64,000 bases of DNA from Pseudomonas gingeri (GTDB lineage Bacteria; Pseudomonadota; Gammaproteobacteria; Pseudomonadales; Pseudomonadaceae), in assembly GCF_013385425.1 (NCBI RefSeq), contig NZ_JACAQA010000012.1, forward strand, positions 62,229 to 126,228, given 5' to 3'. The position numbers and the translations under genes are program-made. A model generated the notes under the pieces. The model was given only the letters and a program-made list of their open reading frames with translations, was not told the origin of the DNA and searched no databases. Shown piece by piece: positions 38,305-48,702 of the stretch (position 1 is its first letter; each line of letters begins with the position of its first letter).

Positions 38305-39372
38305 TCAGCGATGGTATTGCGCGGAGAACTCGTGCACCGCGTTGATAAACGCACCGGCATGTTCCGGGTCGACTTCCGGCGTGATGCCGTGGCCGAGGTT
38401 GAACACATGGCCGGAACCTTCACCGTAGCTGGCGAGAATACGCGCCACTTCGGTACGGATGGCCTCGGGCTTGGCGTAGAGCACGGTCGGGTCCATGTTG
38501 CCCTGCAGGGCGACCTGGTGACCGACGCGACGACGGGCTTCGCCCAAATCGCAGGTCCAGTCCAGGCCCAGGGCATCGGCCCCGGCCTCGGCGATGCTTT
38601 CCAGCCACAGGCCGCCGTTCTTGGTGAACAGGATCACCGGCACCTTGCGCCCTTCGTGCTCGCGGATCAGACCGCTGACGATCTTGCGCATATAGGCCAG
38701 GGAGAACTCCTGGTAGGCCGCTGCCGAGAGGTTGCCGCCCCAGGTGTCGAAAATCTGCACGGTCTGGGCCCCGGCGAGGATCTGGCCGTTGAGGTAGGAG
38801 GTGACCGACTGCGCCAGCTTGTCCAGCAGCAGGTGCATGGCCTGGGGGTTGTCGTAGAGCATGGCCTTGGTCTTGCGGAAGTCTTTCGACGAACCGCCTT
38901 CGACCATGTAGGTGGCCAGGGTCCAGGGGCTGCCGGAGAAACCGATCAGCGGCACGCGGCCATTGAGTTCGCGGCGAATGGTGCTGACCGCGTCCATGAC
39001 ATAACCCAGGTCCTTCTGCGGATCGGGGATCGGCAGGGCCTCGATATCGGCCAGGGTGCCGACGACTTTTCTGAAGCGCGGGCCTTCACCGGTTTCGAAG
39101 TACAGGCCCTGGCCCATGGCGTCGGGAATGGTCAGGATGTCGGAGAAGAGGATCGCGGCGTCCAGGCCCGGATAACGGTCCAGGGGCTGCATCGTGACTT
39201 CGCAGGCGAACGACGGGTTCATGCACAGGCTCATGAAGTCGCCGGCCTTGGCGCGGCTGGCGCGGTATTCCGGCAGGTAGCGACCGGCCTGGCGCATCAT
39301 CCACACAGGGGTGACGTCCACGGGTTGCTTGAGCAGGGCACGCAGGAAACGGTCGTTCTTCAGGGCAGTCAT
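38305..39372 (-). CDS. hemE: Uroporphyrinogen decarboxylase HemE
   Basis: Converts uroporphyrinogen III to coproporphyrinogen III in heme synthesis. The 355-residue protein shows the family signature PVWMMRQAGRYLPEYR near residues 22-37 and GFSGSPWTLATYMVEGG in the middle. The length is standard. It is a single gene, with a terminator after it and the gltD gene upstream on the same strand separated by a terminator and a REPIN. Confidence 0.97.
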   Translation of the reverse strand: MTALKNDRFLRALLKQPVDVTPVWMMRQAGRYLPEYRASRAKAGDFMSLCMNPSFACEVTMQPLDRYPGLDAAILFSDILTIPDAMGQGLYFETGEGPRFRKVVGTLADIEALPIPDPQKDLGYVMDAVSTIRRELNGRVPLIGFSGSPWTLATYMVEGGSSKDFRKTKAMLYDNPQAMHLLLDKLAQSVTSYLNGQILAGAQTVQIFDTWGGNLSAAAYQEFSLAYMRKIVSGLIREHEGRKVPVILFTKNGGLWLESIAEAGADALGLDWTCDLGEARRRVGHQVALQGNMDPTVLYAKPEAIRTEVARILASYGEGSGHVFNLGHGITPEVDPEHAGAFINAVHEFSAQYHR

Positions 39373-39419
39373 GTCGGCATCCGGAGAAAAAGTGCGGGCA
39401 TTTTCTCAGAGCGCGACGC

Positions 39420-39447
39420 AAAAGGCACGGCAAGAGCCGTGCCTTTT
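39420..39447 (-). terminator. Rho-independent terminator of the gltBD operon
   Basis: AAAAGGCACGG and CCGTGCCTTTT form an 11-bp stem with a 6-base loop. The A and T tracts on both sides make it work on either strand. It lies between gltD and hemE, both on the minus strand, and separates the two units. Confidence 0.88.
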
Positions 39448-39491
39448 GTCTATCGGGTCAATTTGTCGCGGGCATCAGGCGATGCGCGCCC

Positions 39492-39593
39492 CTGTAGGAG
39501 CGAGCTTGCTCGCGATGGTGGCTCAGGCGCCGCGGGGCATCAGGTGCCCCGCGTCATCGTTGACGTCCATCGCGAGCAAGCTCGCTCCTACAG
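39492..39593. repeat. REPIN: perfect 27-bp inverted REP pair
   Basis: Arms at 39492-39518 and 39567-39593 are exact reverse complements; each contains GCGAGCTTGCTCGC, a palindrome by itself. The 48-base spacer holds a further hairpin with the stem CGCGGGGCA/TGCCCCGCG. It sits just downstream of gltD. Its core differs from the GCGGGC type elsewhere, so it is a second REP class in the window. Confidence 0.88.
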
Positions 39594-39608
39594 AGGGTCA
39601 GGTACAGA

Positions 39609-41027
39609 TCAGAGACCGAGGTAGTCGAGGATCCCTTCGGCGGCATTGCGCCCTTCGAAGATCGCCGTCACCACCAGGTCGGAACCACGCACCATATCGC
39701 CACCGGCAAAAATCTTCGGATTGCTGGTCTGGTGCTTGAACTGGGCCTGTTCCGGAGCCACCACGCGGCCCTGGCTGTCGGTCTCGATGCTGAACTGCTC
39801 GAACCACGGCGCCGGGCTCGGACGGAAACCGAAGGCGATGACCACGGCGTCGGCCGGGATGATCTCCTCGGAACCCGGGATAGGCTCGGGGCTGCGACGG
39901 CCACGGGCGTCCGGTTCGCCGAGACGGGTCTCGACCACCTTCACGCCTTCGACCTTGTCTTCACCGACAATCGCGATCGGCTGGCGGTTGTAGAGGAATT
40001 TCACGCCTTCTTCCTTGGCGTTCTTCACCTCTTTGCGCGAGCCGGGCATGTTCGCTTCATCACGACGATAGGCACAGGTCACCGACTTGGCGCCCTGGCG
40101 GATCGAGGTGCGGTTGCAGTCCATCGCCGTATCGCCACCACCCAGTACCACGACCTTCTTGCCCTTCATGTCGACGAAATCTTCCGGCGACTTTTCAAAG
40201 CCCAGGTTGCGATTGACGTTGGCGATGAGGAAATCAAGGGCGTCGTAAACACCCGGCAGATCCTCACCGGCAAAGCCGCCCTTCATGTAGGTGTAGGTGC
40301 CCATGCCCATGAACACGGCATCGTATTCGGCGAGCAGTTGCTCCATGGTCACATCCTTGCCCACCTCGGTATTGAGGCGGAACTCGATGCCCATGCCGCT
40401 GAAGACTTCGCGACGATTGCTCAGCACGGTCTTTTCCAGCTTGAACTCGGGGATGCCGAAGGTCAGCAGACCGCCGATTTCCGGGTTCTTGTCGAACACC
40501 ACCGGGGTCACCCCGCCGCGCACCAGCACATCGGCACAGCCCAGGCCCGCAGGCCCTGCACCGATGATTGCGACCCGCTTGCCGGTCGGCTTGACCTTGG
40601 ACATGTCCGGACGCCAGCCCATGGCGAACGCGGTGTCGGTGATGTACTTCTCCACCGAACCGATGGTCACCGCGCCAAAACCGTCGTTGAGGGTGCAGGC
40701 ACCCTCGCACAGACGATCCTGCGGGCACACCCGGCCGCAGACTTCCGGCAGGGTGTTGGTCTGGTGGGACAGCTCGGCGGCGGCGAGGATATTGCCCTCG
40801 GCCACCAGCTTCAGCCAGTTGGGAATGAAGTTGTGCACCGGGCACTTCCATTCGCAATACGGGTTACCGCAACCCAGGCAGCGGTGGGCCTGGTCGGCCG
40901 ACTGCTGGGGTTTGAAGGGTTCGTAGATCTCCACGAACTCTTTCTTGCGCTGACGCAACAGTTTCTTCTTCGGATCCTTGCGCCCGACATCGATGAACTG
41001 GAAGTCGTTACTCAGACGTTCAGCCAT
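39609..41027 (-). CDS. gltD: Glutamate synthase (NADPH) small subunit GltD
   Basis: Supplies electrons from NADPH through FAD and iron-sulfur clusters to the large subunit for glutamate synthesis. The 472-residue protein has the N-terminal cysteine clusters (CLGCGNPYCEWKCP and CGRVCPQDRLCEGAC), the FAD motif GAGPAGLGCADVL and the NADPH motif GGGDTAMDC. It follows gltB by 33 bases in one operon. Confidence 0.97.
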   Translation of the reverse strand: MAERLSNDFQFIDVGRKDPKKKLLRQRKKEFVEIYEPFKPQQSADQAHRCLGCGNPYCEWKCPVHNFIPNWLKLVAEGNILAAAELSHQTNTLPEVCGRVCPQDRLCEGACTLNDGFGAVTIGSVEKYITDTAFAMGWRPDMSKVKPTGKRVAIIGAGPAGLGCADVLVRGGVTPVVFDKNPEIGGLLTFGIPEFKLEKTVLSNRREVFSGMGIEFRLNTEVGKDVTMEQLLAEYDAVFMGMGTYTYMKGGFAGEDLPGVYDALDFLIANVNRNLGFEKSPEDFVDMKGKKVVVLGGGDTAMDCNRTSIRQGAKSVTCAYRRDEANMPGSRKEVKNAKEEGVKFLYNRQPIAIVGEDKVEGVKVVETRLGEPDARGRRSPEPIPGSEEIIPADAVVIAFGFRPSPAPWFEQFSIETDSQGRVVAPEQAQFKHQTSNPKIFAGGDMVRGSDLVVTAIFEGRNAAEGILDYLGL

Positions 41028-41060
41028 TACAAAAACCTCATCAAACTCTTCAGGCGCATA

Positions 41061-44000
41061 TCACTGCGGGTTCGCACGGATGCTGGAAAGCAACGATTTC
41101 AGGTTGGCAGCCTTGGGCTTGACCAGCCAGAAACGACGCAGGTAATCATCAAGGTTTTCAGCGAGGTTGCGACCCCATTCGCTGTTGGTTTCCTCGACGT
41201 ATTCGTCCAGCACATGCTGCAAGTGGTTGCGATAGGATTCCATCGCTTCGCCGCTGATCCGCTGGATCTCGACCAACTCGTGGTTGACCTTGTCGACGAA
41301 GGTGTTGTCCTGGTCGAGCACGTAGGCGAAACCGCCGGTCATGCCCGAACCGAAGTTGTAGCCCGTCTTGCCCAGAACCGCGACAAAACCACCGGTCATG
41401 TATTCGCAGCAGTGGTCGCCCGTGCCTTCGACCACGGTGTGGGCACCGGAGTTACGCACCGCGAAACGCTCACCCGCCGTACCCGCCGCAAACAGCTTGC
41501 CGCCGGTTGCGCCGTACAGGCAGGTGTTGCCGATGATGGCACTGTCTTGAGTCTTGTAGATGCTGCCTTTAGGCGGAACGATCACCAGCTTGCCGCCGGT
41601 CATGCCCTTGCCCACGTAGTCGTTGGCGTCACCTTCGAGGTACATGTGCAGGCCACCGGCGTTCCACACACCGAAGCTCTGACCCGCCGTCCCTTTGAAG
41701 CGGAAGGTGATCGGCGCCTTGGCCATGCCCTGATTGCCGTGACGACGGGCGACTTCACCGGAGATCCGCGCGCCGATGGAACGGTCGCAGTTGCAGATAT
41801 CCAGGGAGAAGTCCGCGCCGCTCAAGTCGTTGATCGCCGGCAGGGCCATCTCGACCATCTTCTCGGCCAGCAGGCCCTTGTCGAAGGGCGGGTTGCGCTC
41901 GACCTGGCAGAACTGCGGCTTGTCCGCCGGGATGTGATCGCTGCCCAGCAGCGGCGTCAGGTCCAGGTGGTTCTGCTTGGCGGTTTCGCCTTTGAGGATT
42001 TCCAGCAGATCGGTACGCCCGATCAGTTCCTCAAGGGTACGTACGCCGAGCTTGGCCAGCCACTCACGGGTTTCTTCGGCGACGTAGGTGAAGAAGTTCA
42101 CCACCATGTCGACGGTACCGATGTAGTGGTCCTTGCGCAGCTTCTCGTTCTGGGTCGCAACGCCGGTGGCGCAGTTGTTCAGGTGGCAGATGCGCAGGTA
42201 TTTGCAGCCCAGGGCGATCATCGGCGCGGTGCCGAAGCCGAAGCTTTCGGCGCCAAGGATGGCCGCCTTGATCACGTCGAGGCCGGTTTTCAGGCCGCCG
42301 TCGGTCTGCACCCGGATCTTGCCGCGCAGGTCGTTGCCACGCAGGGTCTGGTGGGTTTCGGCCAGGCCGAGTTCCCACGGAGCACCGGCGTATTTGATCG
42401 AGGTCAGCGGTGAGGCACCGGTGCCGCCGTCATAACCGGAAATGGTGATCAGGTCGGCATAGGCTTTCGCCACACCGGCGGCGATGGTGCCGACACCGGC
42501 TTCCGCCACCAGCTTCACCGAGACCAGCGCCTTGGGGTTGACCTGTTTCAGGTCGAAGATCAGCTGCGACAAGTCCTCGATGGAGTAGATGTCGTGGTGC
42601 GGCGGAGGCGAGATCAGGGTCACGCCGGGTACCGCATAACGCAGCTTGGCGATCAGGCCGTTGACCTTGCCGCCGGGCAGTTGCCCGCCTTCGCCGGGCT
42701 TGGCGCCCTGGGCCACCTTGATCTGCAGCACTTCGGCGTTGACCAGGTATTCCGGGGTTACACCGAAACGGCCGGTGGCCACCTGCTTGATCTTCGAGCT
42801 CTTGATGGTGCCGTAACGTGCCGGGTCTTCACCCCCTTCGCCGGAGTTGGAACGCGCACCGAGGCGGTTCATGGCTTCGGCCAGGGCTTCGTGGGCTTCC
42901 GGCGACAGGGCGCCGAGGGAAATCCCCGCCGAGTCGAAGCGCTTGAGGATCGACTCCAGCGGTTCGATTTCGCTGATTGCCAGCGGCGTCTCCAGGGTTT
43001 TCACCTGGAACAGGTCGCGGATCATCGACACCGGACGGTTGTCCACCAGCGCGGTGTATTCCTTGAACTTGGCATAGTCGCCCTGCTGCACGGCGGCTTG
43101 CAGGGTGCTGACCACGTCCGGGTTGTAGGCATGGTATTCGCCACCGTAGACGAACTTCAGCAGGCCGCCTTGCTGGATCGGCTTGCGCGCGCTCCAGGCT
43201 TCGCCGGCCAGCAGTTTCTGTTCGGCTTCGAGGTCGACGAAACGCGCGCCCTTGATCCGGCTCGGCACACCACGGAAGCTCAGGTTGACCACTTCCTCGG
43301 CCAGGCCGATGGCTTCGAACAGTTGCGCACCTCGGTAGGACGCGATGGTGGAAATCCCCATTTTCGAGAGGATCTTCAGCAGGCCCTTGGTGATGCCCTT
43401 GCGGTAGTTCTTGAACACTTCGTAGAGATCGCCCAGCACTTCGCCGGTACGGATCAGGTCGCCCAGCACTTCATAGGCCAGGAACGGATAGACCGCCGAC
43501 GCACCGAAGCCGATCAGCACGGCAAAGTGGTGCGGGTCGCGCGCGGTGGCGGTTTCCACAAGGATGTTGCTGTCGCAGCGCAGGCCTTTCTCGGTCAGGC
43601 GGTGGTGCACGGCACCGGTCGCCAGGGACGCGTGCACCGGCAACTTGCCCGGGGCGATATGGCGGTCGCTGAGGACGATCTGGGTCCGCCCGGCGCGCAC
43701 GGCTTCTTCAGCCTGGTCGGCGATGTTGCGCACCGCCGCTTCCAGCCCGACGCTCTCGTCGTAGTTCAGGTCGATGACCTGGCGAGCGAAACCCGGACGC
43801 TCGAGGTTCATCAGCGAGCGCCACTTGGCCGGGGAGATCACCGGCGAGCTGAGGATCACCCGCGAGGCGTGTTCCGGCGACTCTTCGAAGATGTTGCGCT
43901 CGGCACCGAGGCAGATCTCCAGCGACATGACGATGGCTTCACGCAGCGGGTCGATCGGCGGGTTGGTCACCTGGGCGAACTGCTGGCGGAAATAGTCGTA

Positions 44001-45509
44001 CGGCGTGCGCACGCGCTGGGACAGCACCGCCATCGGCGTGTCGTCGCCCATGGAGCCAACCGCTTCGTAGCCCTGTTCGCCCAACGGACGCAGCACCTGG
44101 TCGCGCTCTTCGAACGTGACCTGGTACATCTTCATGTACTGCTTGAGCTGCTCGACGTTGTAGAACGCCGAACCATGGTCGTTGTCTTCCATGGTCGCCT
44201 GGATACGCAGGGCGTGTTTACGCAGCCACTGCTTGTACGGGTGGCGCGACTTCAGGCGGTTGTCGATGGCATCGGTGTCGAGGATCTGGCCGGTTTCGGT
44301 GTCCACGGCAAAGATCTGCCCAGGACCGACACGGCCCTTGGCTATCACGTCTTCCGGCTGGTAGTTCCACACGCCGATTTCCGACGCCAGGGTGATATAG
44401 CCGTTCTTGGTGGTCACCCAACGGGCCGGACGCAGGCCGTTGCGGTCGAGCAGGCAGACCGCGTGACGACCTTCGGTCATCACCACGCCCGCCGGGCCGT
44501 CCCACGGCTCCATGTGCATGGAGTTGAATTCATAGAACGCGCGCAGGTCGGCGTCCATGGTGTCGACGTTCTGCCACGCAGGCGGAATCAGCATCCGCAC
44601 GCCACGGAACAGGTCGATACCGCCGGTCACCATCAACTCGAGCATGTTGTCCATGCTCGAGGAGTCGGAACCGACACGGTTGACCAGCGGGCCCAACTCG
44701 TCGAGATCGGGGATCAGGTCGTTGGCGAACTTGGTGCGCCGGGCCTGGGCCCAGTTGCGGTTGCCGGTGATGGTGTTGATCTCGCCGTTGTGCGCCAGGA
44801 AGCGGAACGGTTGCGCCAACGGCCATTTCGGCAGGGTGTTGGTGGAAAAGCGCTGGTGGAACACGCAGATCGCGGTTTTCAGGCTCGGGTCGCTGAGGTC
44901 CGGATAGAAGGCGGTGAGGTCCGCCGGCATCATCAGGCCTTTGTAGATGATGGTCTTGTGGGAAAAGCTGCAGATGTAGTGATCGGTGTCGGCGGCATTG
45001 GCCACCGACGAGCGACGACGGGCACTGAACAGCTTGATGGCGAAGGCCTGGTCACTCAGGCCCTCGCCGCCGATGAACACCTGTTCGATCTGCGGTAGAC
45101 GCTCCAGGGCCAGGCGGCCGAGGACGCTGGTATCGATCGGCACCTTGCGCCAGCCCACCAGTTGCAGGCCGGCCGCGAGGATTTCGCGATTCATGTGTTC
45201 GCGGGCGGCTTCGGCTTTGACCGGGTCCTGGTTGAAGAACACCATGCCCACCGCATATTGCTTGGGCAAATCGCTACCGAATGTCGCTTTGGCGACAGTG
45301 CGCAGGAACTGGTCCGGCTTCTGGATCAGAAGGCCGCAACCGTCACCGGTCTTGCCGTCGGCGTTGATCCCACCGCGGTGGGTCATGCAGGTCAGGGCCT
45401 CAATGGCCGTCTGCAACAGGTGATGACTGGGTTCGCCCTGCATATGGGCAATCAGGCCGAAACCACAGTTATCCTTGAATTCATCTGGTTGGTACAGACC
45501 TGCTTTCAT
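41061..45509 (-). CDS. gltB: Glutamate synthase (NADPH) large subunit GltB
   Basis: Makes two glutamates from glutamine and 2-oxoglutarate, the GOGAT half of ammonia assimilation. The 1482-residue protein has a short propeptide ending before the catalytic cysteine of DNCGFGLIAH, a class II amidotransferase domain, the central and FMN domains (GGTGASPLTSIKYAG), a 3Fe-4S cysteine cluster (CHLNNCATGVA) and the C-terminal beta-helix (GAxGGKLFAAG-type repeats). The ATG at 45509 is preferred over the GTG at 45515 because GGTGAG is then 9 bases away and the length equals the PAO1 protein. The 350 bases upstream, which overlap the 3' gap of the damX-like gene, carry the promoter. Confidence 0.97.
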   Translation of the reverse strand: MKAGLYQPDEFKDNCGFGLIAHMQGEPSHHLLQTAIEALTCMTHRGGINADGKTGDGCGLLIQKPDQFLRTVAKATFGSDLPKQYAVGMVFFNQDPVKAEAAREHMNREILAAGLQLVGWRKVPIDTSVLGRLALERLPQIEQVFIGGEGLSDQAFAIKLFSARRRSSVANAADTDHYICSFSHKTIIYKGLMMPADLTAFYPDLSDPSLKTAICVFHQRFSTNTLPKWPLAQPFRFLAHNGEINTITGNRNWAQARRTKFANDLIPDLDELGPLVNRVGSDSSSMDNMLELMVTGGIDLFRGVRMLIPPAWQNVDTMDADLRAFYEFNSMHMEPWDGPAGVVMTEGRHAVCLLDRNGLRPARWVTTKNGYITLASEIGVWNYQPEDVIAKGRVGPGQIFAVDTETGQILDTDAIDNRLKSRHPYKQWLRKHALRIQATMEDNDHGSAFYNVEQLKQYMKMYQVTFEERDQVLRPLGEQGYEAVGSMGDDTPMAVLSQRVRTPYDYFRQQFAQVTNPPIDPLREAIVMSLEICLGAERNIFEESPEHASRVILSSPVISPAKWRSLMNLERPGFARQVIDLNYDESVGLEAAVRNIADQAEEAVRAGRTQIVLSDRHIAPGKLPVHASLATGAVHHRLTEKGLRCDSNILVETATARDPHHFAVLIGFGASAVYPFLAYEVLGDLIRTGEVLGDLYEVFKNYRKGITKGLLKILSKMGISTIASYRGAQLFEAIGLAEEVVNLSFRGVPSRIKGARFVDLEAEQKLLAGEAWSARKPIQQGGLLKFVYGGEYHAYNPDVVSTLQAAVQQGDYAKFKEYTALVDNRPVSMIRDLFQVKTLETPLAISEIEPLESILKRFDSAGISLGALSPEAHEALAEAMNRLGARSNSGEGGEDPARYGTIKSSKIKQVATGRFGVTPEYLVNAEVLQIKVAQGAKPGEGGQLPGGKVNGLIAKLRYAVPGVTLISPPPHHDIYSIEDLSQLIFDLKQVNPKALVSVKLVAEAGVGTIAAGVAKAYADLITISGYDGGTGASPLTSIKYAGAPWELGLAETHQTLRGNDLRGKIRVQTDGGLKTGLDVIKAAILGAESFGFGTAPMIALGCKYLRICHLNNCATGVATQNEKLRKDHYIGTVDMVVNFFTYVAEETREWLAKLGVRTLEELIGRTDLLEILKGETAKQNHLDLTPLLGSDHIPADKPQFCQVERNPPFDKGLLAEKMVEMALPAINDLSGADFSLDICNCDRSIGARISGEVARRHGNQGMAKAPITFRFKGTAGQSFGVWNAGGLHMYLEGDANDYVGKGMTGGKLVIVPPKGSIYKTQDSAIIGNTCLYGATGGKLFAAGTAGERFAVRNSGAHTVVEGTGDHCCEYMTGGFVAVLGKTGYNFGSGMTGGFAYVLDQDNTFVDKVNHELVEIQRISGEAMESYRNHLQHVLDEYVEETNSEWGRNLAENLDDYLRRFWLVKPKAANLKSLLSSIRANPQ

Positions 45510-45858
45510 AGACACTTTCTCACCAGGCTGCCTCTTTATCGAGGCAAATTTCTTTTCAATTCAACCGCTTACCATCCACGCCGAACGTACGCCGGCTTTG
45601 CAGGGGCAAAAGGGAGGTCATTGTACACACCGACATTCACGCTCACAAATTTAGCGACGAAATGTCGAAAATTCATGTCGCATTTATGAAAGGTTTAAAG
45701 CGATATCTCGTGCTAGTCAAAACATTTTTGAATTTTGACCGTGACGACTCAAACCCACTGTGACGCAGACACCACAAGGCACGCGGCTTTGGAAGCAGCA
45801 TGCCCTTGCGGAAATTTTGAGGTGCCGGGAAGGCGGCCTGGATAAGGCCGCCGATTCT
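45510..45858. other. Gap between the damX-like gene and gltB
   Basis: About 350 bases without a gene. The left end holds a terminator-like hairpin for the damX-like gene, GGCGGCCT (45832-45839) with AGGCCGCC (45845-45852), lacking a strong uridine tract. The AT-rich stretch 45650-45735 upstream of gltB is the likely promoter region. No operator could be assigned with confidence. Confidence 0.5.
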
Positions 45859-47442
45859 TCAGCGAGTTGTGGCCAGGTCCTGTTGGACGCTGGCGACAGT
45901 ACGAGGCCAAGGTTTACCAGCCTGAACCTTCGCTGGCAAGGCCTTGATGGCGCTGACGGCCGCATCGCGGCTGCCGAAGCTGCCGTAGGTGATCACGTAA
46001 AGCGGCTTGCCGTTAAGCACTTTCTTGAAATAACGGTACTCGCCGCCCTGTTCTTTGACGAAATTCTGCGCGGTGGTCTCGGAACTGGTACCGAGGATCT
46101 GCACCACATAGTTGCCCGGCGCCTGGCCGGTGTACCAGCTGTGGCCGGTCGCGGCAGCCTTGGCTACCACGGCTGGCTTCTCAACGGCCTTCTCCGGCGC
46201 CTTGGCGACCGGCTTGGGCACCGGAACCGGGGTCTGGGCCGGTTTGGCGGCCGCTGCCTGGGCCGGCACTGGTTTGGCTACCGGAGTCGGTGTCGGGCCT
46301 GCTGGCACGCCGACAGGCGGCGAGGTGGTGGTGACGGTCGGCGGCTTGGCCGGACCACCGTCAACCGGAGGCGCGATGCCATCATCGCCTTCAATACTGC
46401 CACCCGCCGCTTCAGCCAGCGGACCGCGCATCACCGGCTGCGACTGGCCGACCAACGGTAGCGGCATCGGCTGCGAATTGCCGGCGAATTCCACCGTCGG
46501 ATTACCCGAGGCGTTCGGTTTCGGCGCCTGCCCCAATGGCAGCTGCGCCTGCTCGCTGGCGGTTGTGCCGGCGGTGGCCGGCGCCTTGTTGCGCCCCGGA
46601 ATCATCCAGGCCGCCGCGACGGCAACCACCACCACGGCGGACAACGCCAATACCTGCTTCTTAGGCATCTTGAACCCCATACTTGGACGCTTCACCGCGG
46701 AGCGGCTGGCGATCATCGCTTCGATCATGGCGTCACGGGCGACCTGGTTGATGTTGCCAGGCCAACCTTCGGCGCTTTCGTGAATCTCAGTGATCTGCTC
46801 AGCGGAAAAAAGTTCGATTCCCTGACCCGCGCCATCAAGACGCTGGGCCAGGTATTCACGTGTTTCTTCTTCGGTGTAGGGCTGCAATTCGATCACGTGG
46901 AAGCGTTCTTCCTCCGCGCCGTGCTGCTCCAGCGCCGCGATCAGCGACGATTCACCGAACAGGAAGACATGCGGGCGACCTTCCGGCGCGCCGGCCGCCA
47001 GGGCCAGCAGGGCCTCGACAGCGGAGTCGTCGAGCGACTCGGCATCGTCCACCAGCAGGTAGACTTCCTGGCCGGTCAGCGCCAGTTGCACCACCTGCTT
47101 GAGGATCTCCTGGATCTCGGCCTGGGCGACATTCAGCGCCTGGGCGATCTGGCGCAGCACACCGCCTGCGTCGCCGGCACCGCGCGCAGAGACCACCACG
47201 CTTTGTACCGACTGTTTGTTGGTACTCGCCACCAGCGCCTGGCGCAGCAGGGTCTTGCCGCTGCCCTGGGGGCCGGTGACCACCAGCAGCAACTGGCTGT
47301 AGCGGGCCAGGTGGTGCAATTGCCCGAGCACCGGCTTGCGCTGGGCGGGGAAGAATTTGAAGCCAGGCACCCGGGGAGCGAAAGGGTCGTGACTTAACTG
47401 GTAATGGCCGAGGAAAGCCTCGTCGGCATGCAAACTGGTCAT
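45859..47442 (-). CDS. damX: AAA+ ATPase with C-terminal SPOR domain, DamX-like
   Basis: Encodes 527 residues. The N-terminal part is an ExeA-type AAA ATPase with Walker A GPQGSGKT (near residue 60) and a Walker B-like VYLLVDDAESL. A membrane segment follows (about 265-285, KQVLALSAVVVVAVAAAWMIPG), then a long proline/alanine-rich linker and a SPOR domain (about 430-520) that binds denuded peptidoglycan at the septum. E. coli DamX lacks the ATPase part, so this is the fused pseudomonad form (PA5037 by order). It follows aroB by 10 bases in the pilM-to-damX gene train. Confidence 0.88.
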   Translation of the reverse strand: MTSLHADEAFLGHYQLSHDPFAPRVPGFKFFPAQRKPVLGQLHHLARYSQLLLVVTGPQGSGKTLLRQALVASTNKQSVQSVVVSARGAGDAGGVLRQIAQALNVAQAEIQEILKQVVQLALTGQEVYLLVDDAESLDDSAVEALLALAAGAPEGRPHVFLFGESSLIAALEQHGAEEERFHVIELQPYTEEETREYLAQRLDGAGQGIELFSAEQITEIHESAEGWPGNINQVARDAMIEAMIASRSAVKRPSMGFKMPKKQVLALSAVVVVAVAAAWMIPGRNKAPATAGTTASEQAQLPLGQAPKPNASGNPTVEFAGNSQPMPLPLVGQSQPVMRGPLAEAAGGSIEGDDGIAPPVDGGPAKPPTVTTTSPPVGVPAGPTPTPVAKPVPAQAAAAKPAQTPVPVPKPVAKAPEKAVEKPAVVAKAAATGHSWYTGQAPGNYVVQILGTSSETTAQNFVKEQGGEYRYFKKVLNGKPLYVITYGSFGSRDAAVSAIKALPAKVQAGKPWPRTVASVQQDLATTR

Positions 47443-47452
47443 CGGAATCCTA

Positions 47453-48553
47453 TCAACCTTTAAGCTGAGCCAGAGTGCGGTAGTCCGCCCCCAGCGTGGC
47501 CTGTAGAACTTCTTTCGGATAATCGTCGGTTACCACGGCTTCGCCCATTCGGCGCAACAACACCAGGCGCAGGCGACCGTCGATCACTTTCTTGTCAATT
47601 GCCATGTGTTCGAGAAAATCGGCTTCGGTCATTTCTTCCGGCGGAATCACCGGCAAGCCGGCACGCTGGAACAGGCGAATACCGCGATCACGCTCCTGGG
47701 CACTGATCCAGCCCAGCCGCATGGACATTTCCAGCGCCATCACGGTACCCGCCGCCACGGCTTCACCGTGCAGCCAGACACCATAGCCCATGTGGGTTTC
47801 GATGGCATGGCCGAAGGTGTGCCCGAGATTGAGGGTGGCGCGTACGCCGGACTCGCGCTCATCGGCACCGACCACCGCGGCCTTGGCCGCGCAGGAGCGC
47901 TCGATGGCGACGGTCAGGGCACTCTGGTCAAGGGCGCGCAACTGGTCGACGTGCTCTTCCAGCCAGGTCAGGAACGGCTCGTCGCAGATCAGGCCGTACT
48001 TGATCACTTCCGCCAGGCCCGCCGACAGCTCGCGCGGCGGCAGGGTGTTGAGGGTGGTGGTGTCGATCAGCACCACATTGGGCTGATAGAAGGCACCGAC
48101 CATGTTCTTGCCCAGCGGATGGTTGATCCCGGTCTTGCCGCCCACCGACGAGTCGACCTGGGACAACAGGGTGGTCGGCACCTGGATGAAATCCACGCCG
48201 CGCTGGTAGCAGGCCGCGGCAAAGCCGGCCATGTCGCCGATCACCCCGCCGCCGAGGGCGATCACGGTGGTGCGGCGGTCATGACGGGCGGTCAGCAGGC
48301 CGTCGAAGATCAGTTGCAGGGTTTCCCAGGTCTTGAAGGCCTCGCCATCGGGCAACACCACCGAAACCACGGAATAGGCTGACAGACTGCGGGTCAGACG
48401 CTCGAGGTAGAGCGGAGCGACGGTTTCATTGGAGATGATCGCAACCTGCCGACCGGCAATGTGCGGCGTCAGCAGCCCAGGCTGGTCCAGCAGCCCTTCG
48501 CCAATGTGAATCGGGTAGCTACGCTCGCCAAGATCGACCTTAAGTGTCTGCAT
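47453..48553 (-). CDS. aroB: 3-dehydroquinate synthase AroB
   Basis: Second step of the shikimate pathway: DAHP to 3-dehydroquinate, with NAD+ and a metal. The 366-residue protein has the NAD loop GGGVIGDMAGFAA and the metal-binding histidines in NLGHTFGHAIE and WLHGEAVAAG. The length is standard. It sits between aroK and the damX-like gene, a widely conserved order in gammaproteobacteria. Confidence 0.97.
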   Translation of the reverse strand: MQTLKVDLGERSYPIHIGEGLLDQPGLLTPHIAGRQVAIISNETVAPLYLERLTRSLSAYSVVSVVLPDGEAFKTWETLQLIFDGLLTARHDRRTTVIALGGGVIGDMAGFAAACYQRGVDFIQVPTTLLSQVDSSVGGKTGINHPLGKNMVGAFYQPNVVLIDTTTLNTLPPRELSAGLAEVIKYGLICDEPFLTWLEEHVDQLRALDQSALTVAIERSCAAKAAVVGADERESGVRATLNLGHTFGHAIETHMGYGVWLHGEAVAAGTVMALEMSMRLGWISAQERDRGIRLFQRAGLPVIPPEEMTEADFLEHMAIDKKVIDGRLRLVLLRRMGEAVVTDDYPKEVLQATLGADYRTLAQLKG

Positions 48554-48702
48554 GTGTCCCCACAGTGAAGATGGACGCGTGCGTCCAGTCTCAGGATTAA
48601 CGATTGTCGGCGGCGTCTGGTATCGACGCGGCCCGATGGCTTCAAGCCATGACCGACACCGAGCATGTCGGTGGTCGAGGATAGCGCATTTCCTCCCGCG
48701 CT

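Noticed and set aside
39492..39593. Repeated palindromes as a CRISPR array
   Set aside because: Only paired inverted copies, scattered singly in gaps, with no regular direct repeat-spacer pattern and no cas genes.
39732..45098. Long plus-strand frames over gltD and gltB
   Set aside because: Shadows of gltB and gltD with histidine/glycine/alanine-rich nonsense translations.
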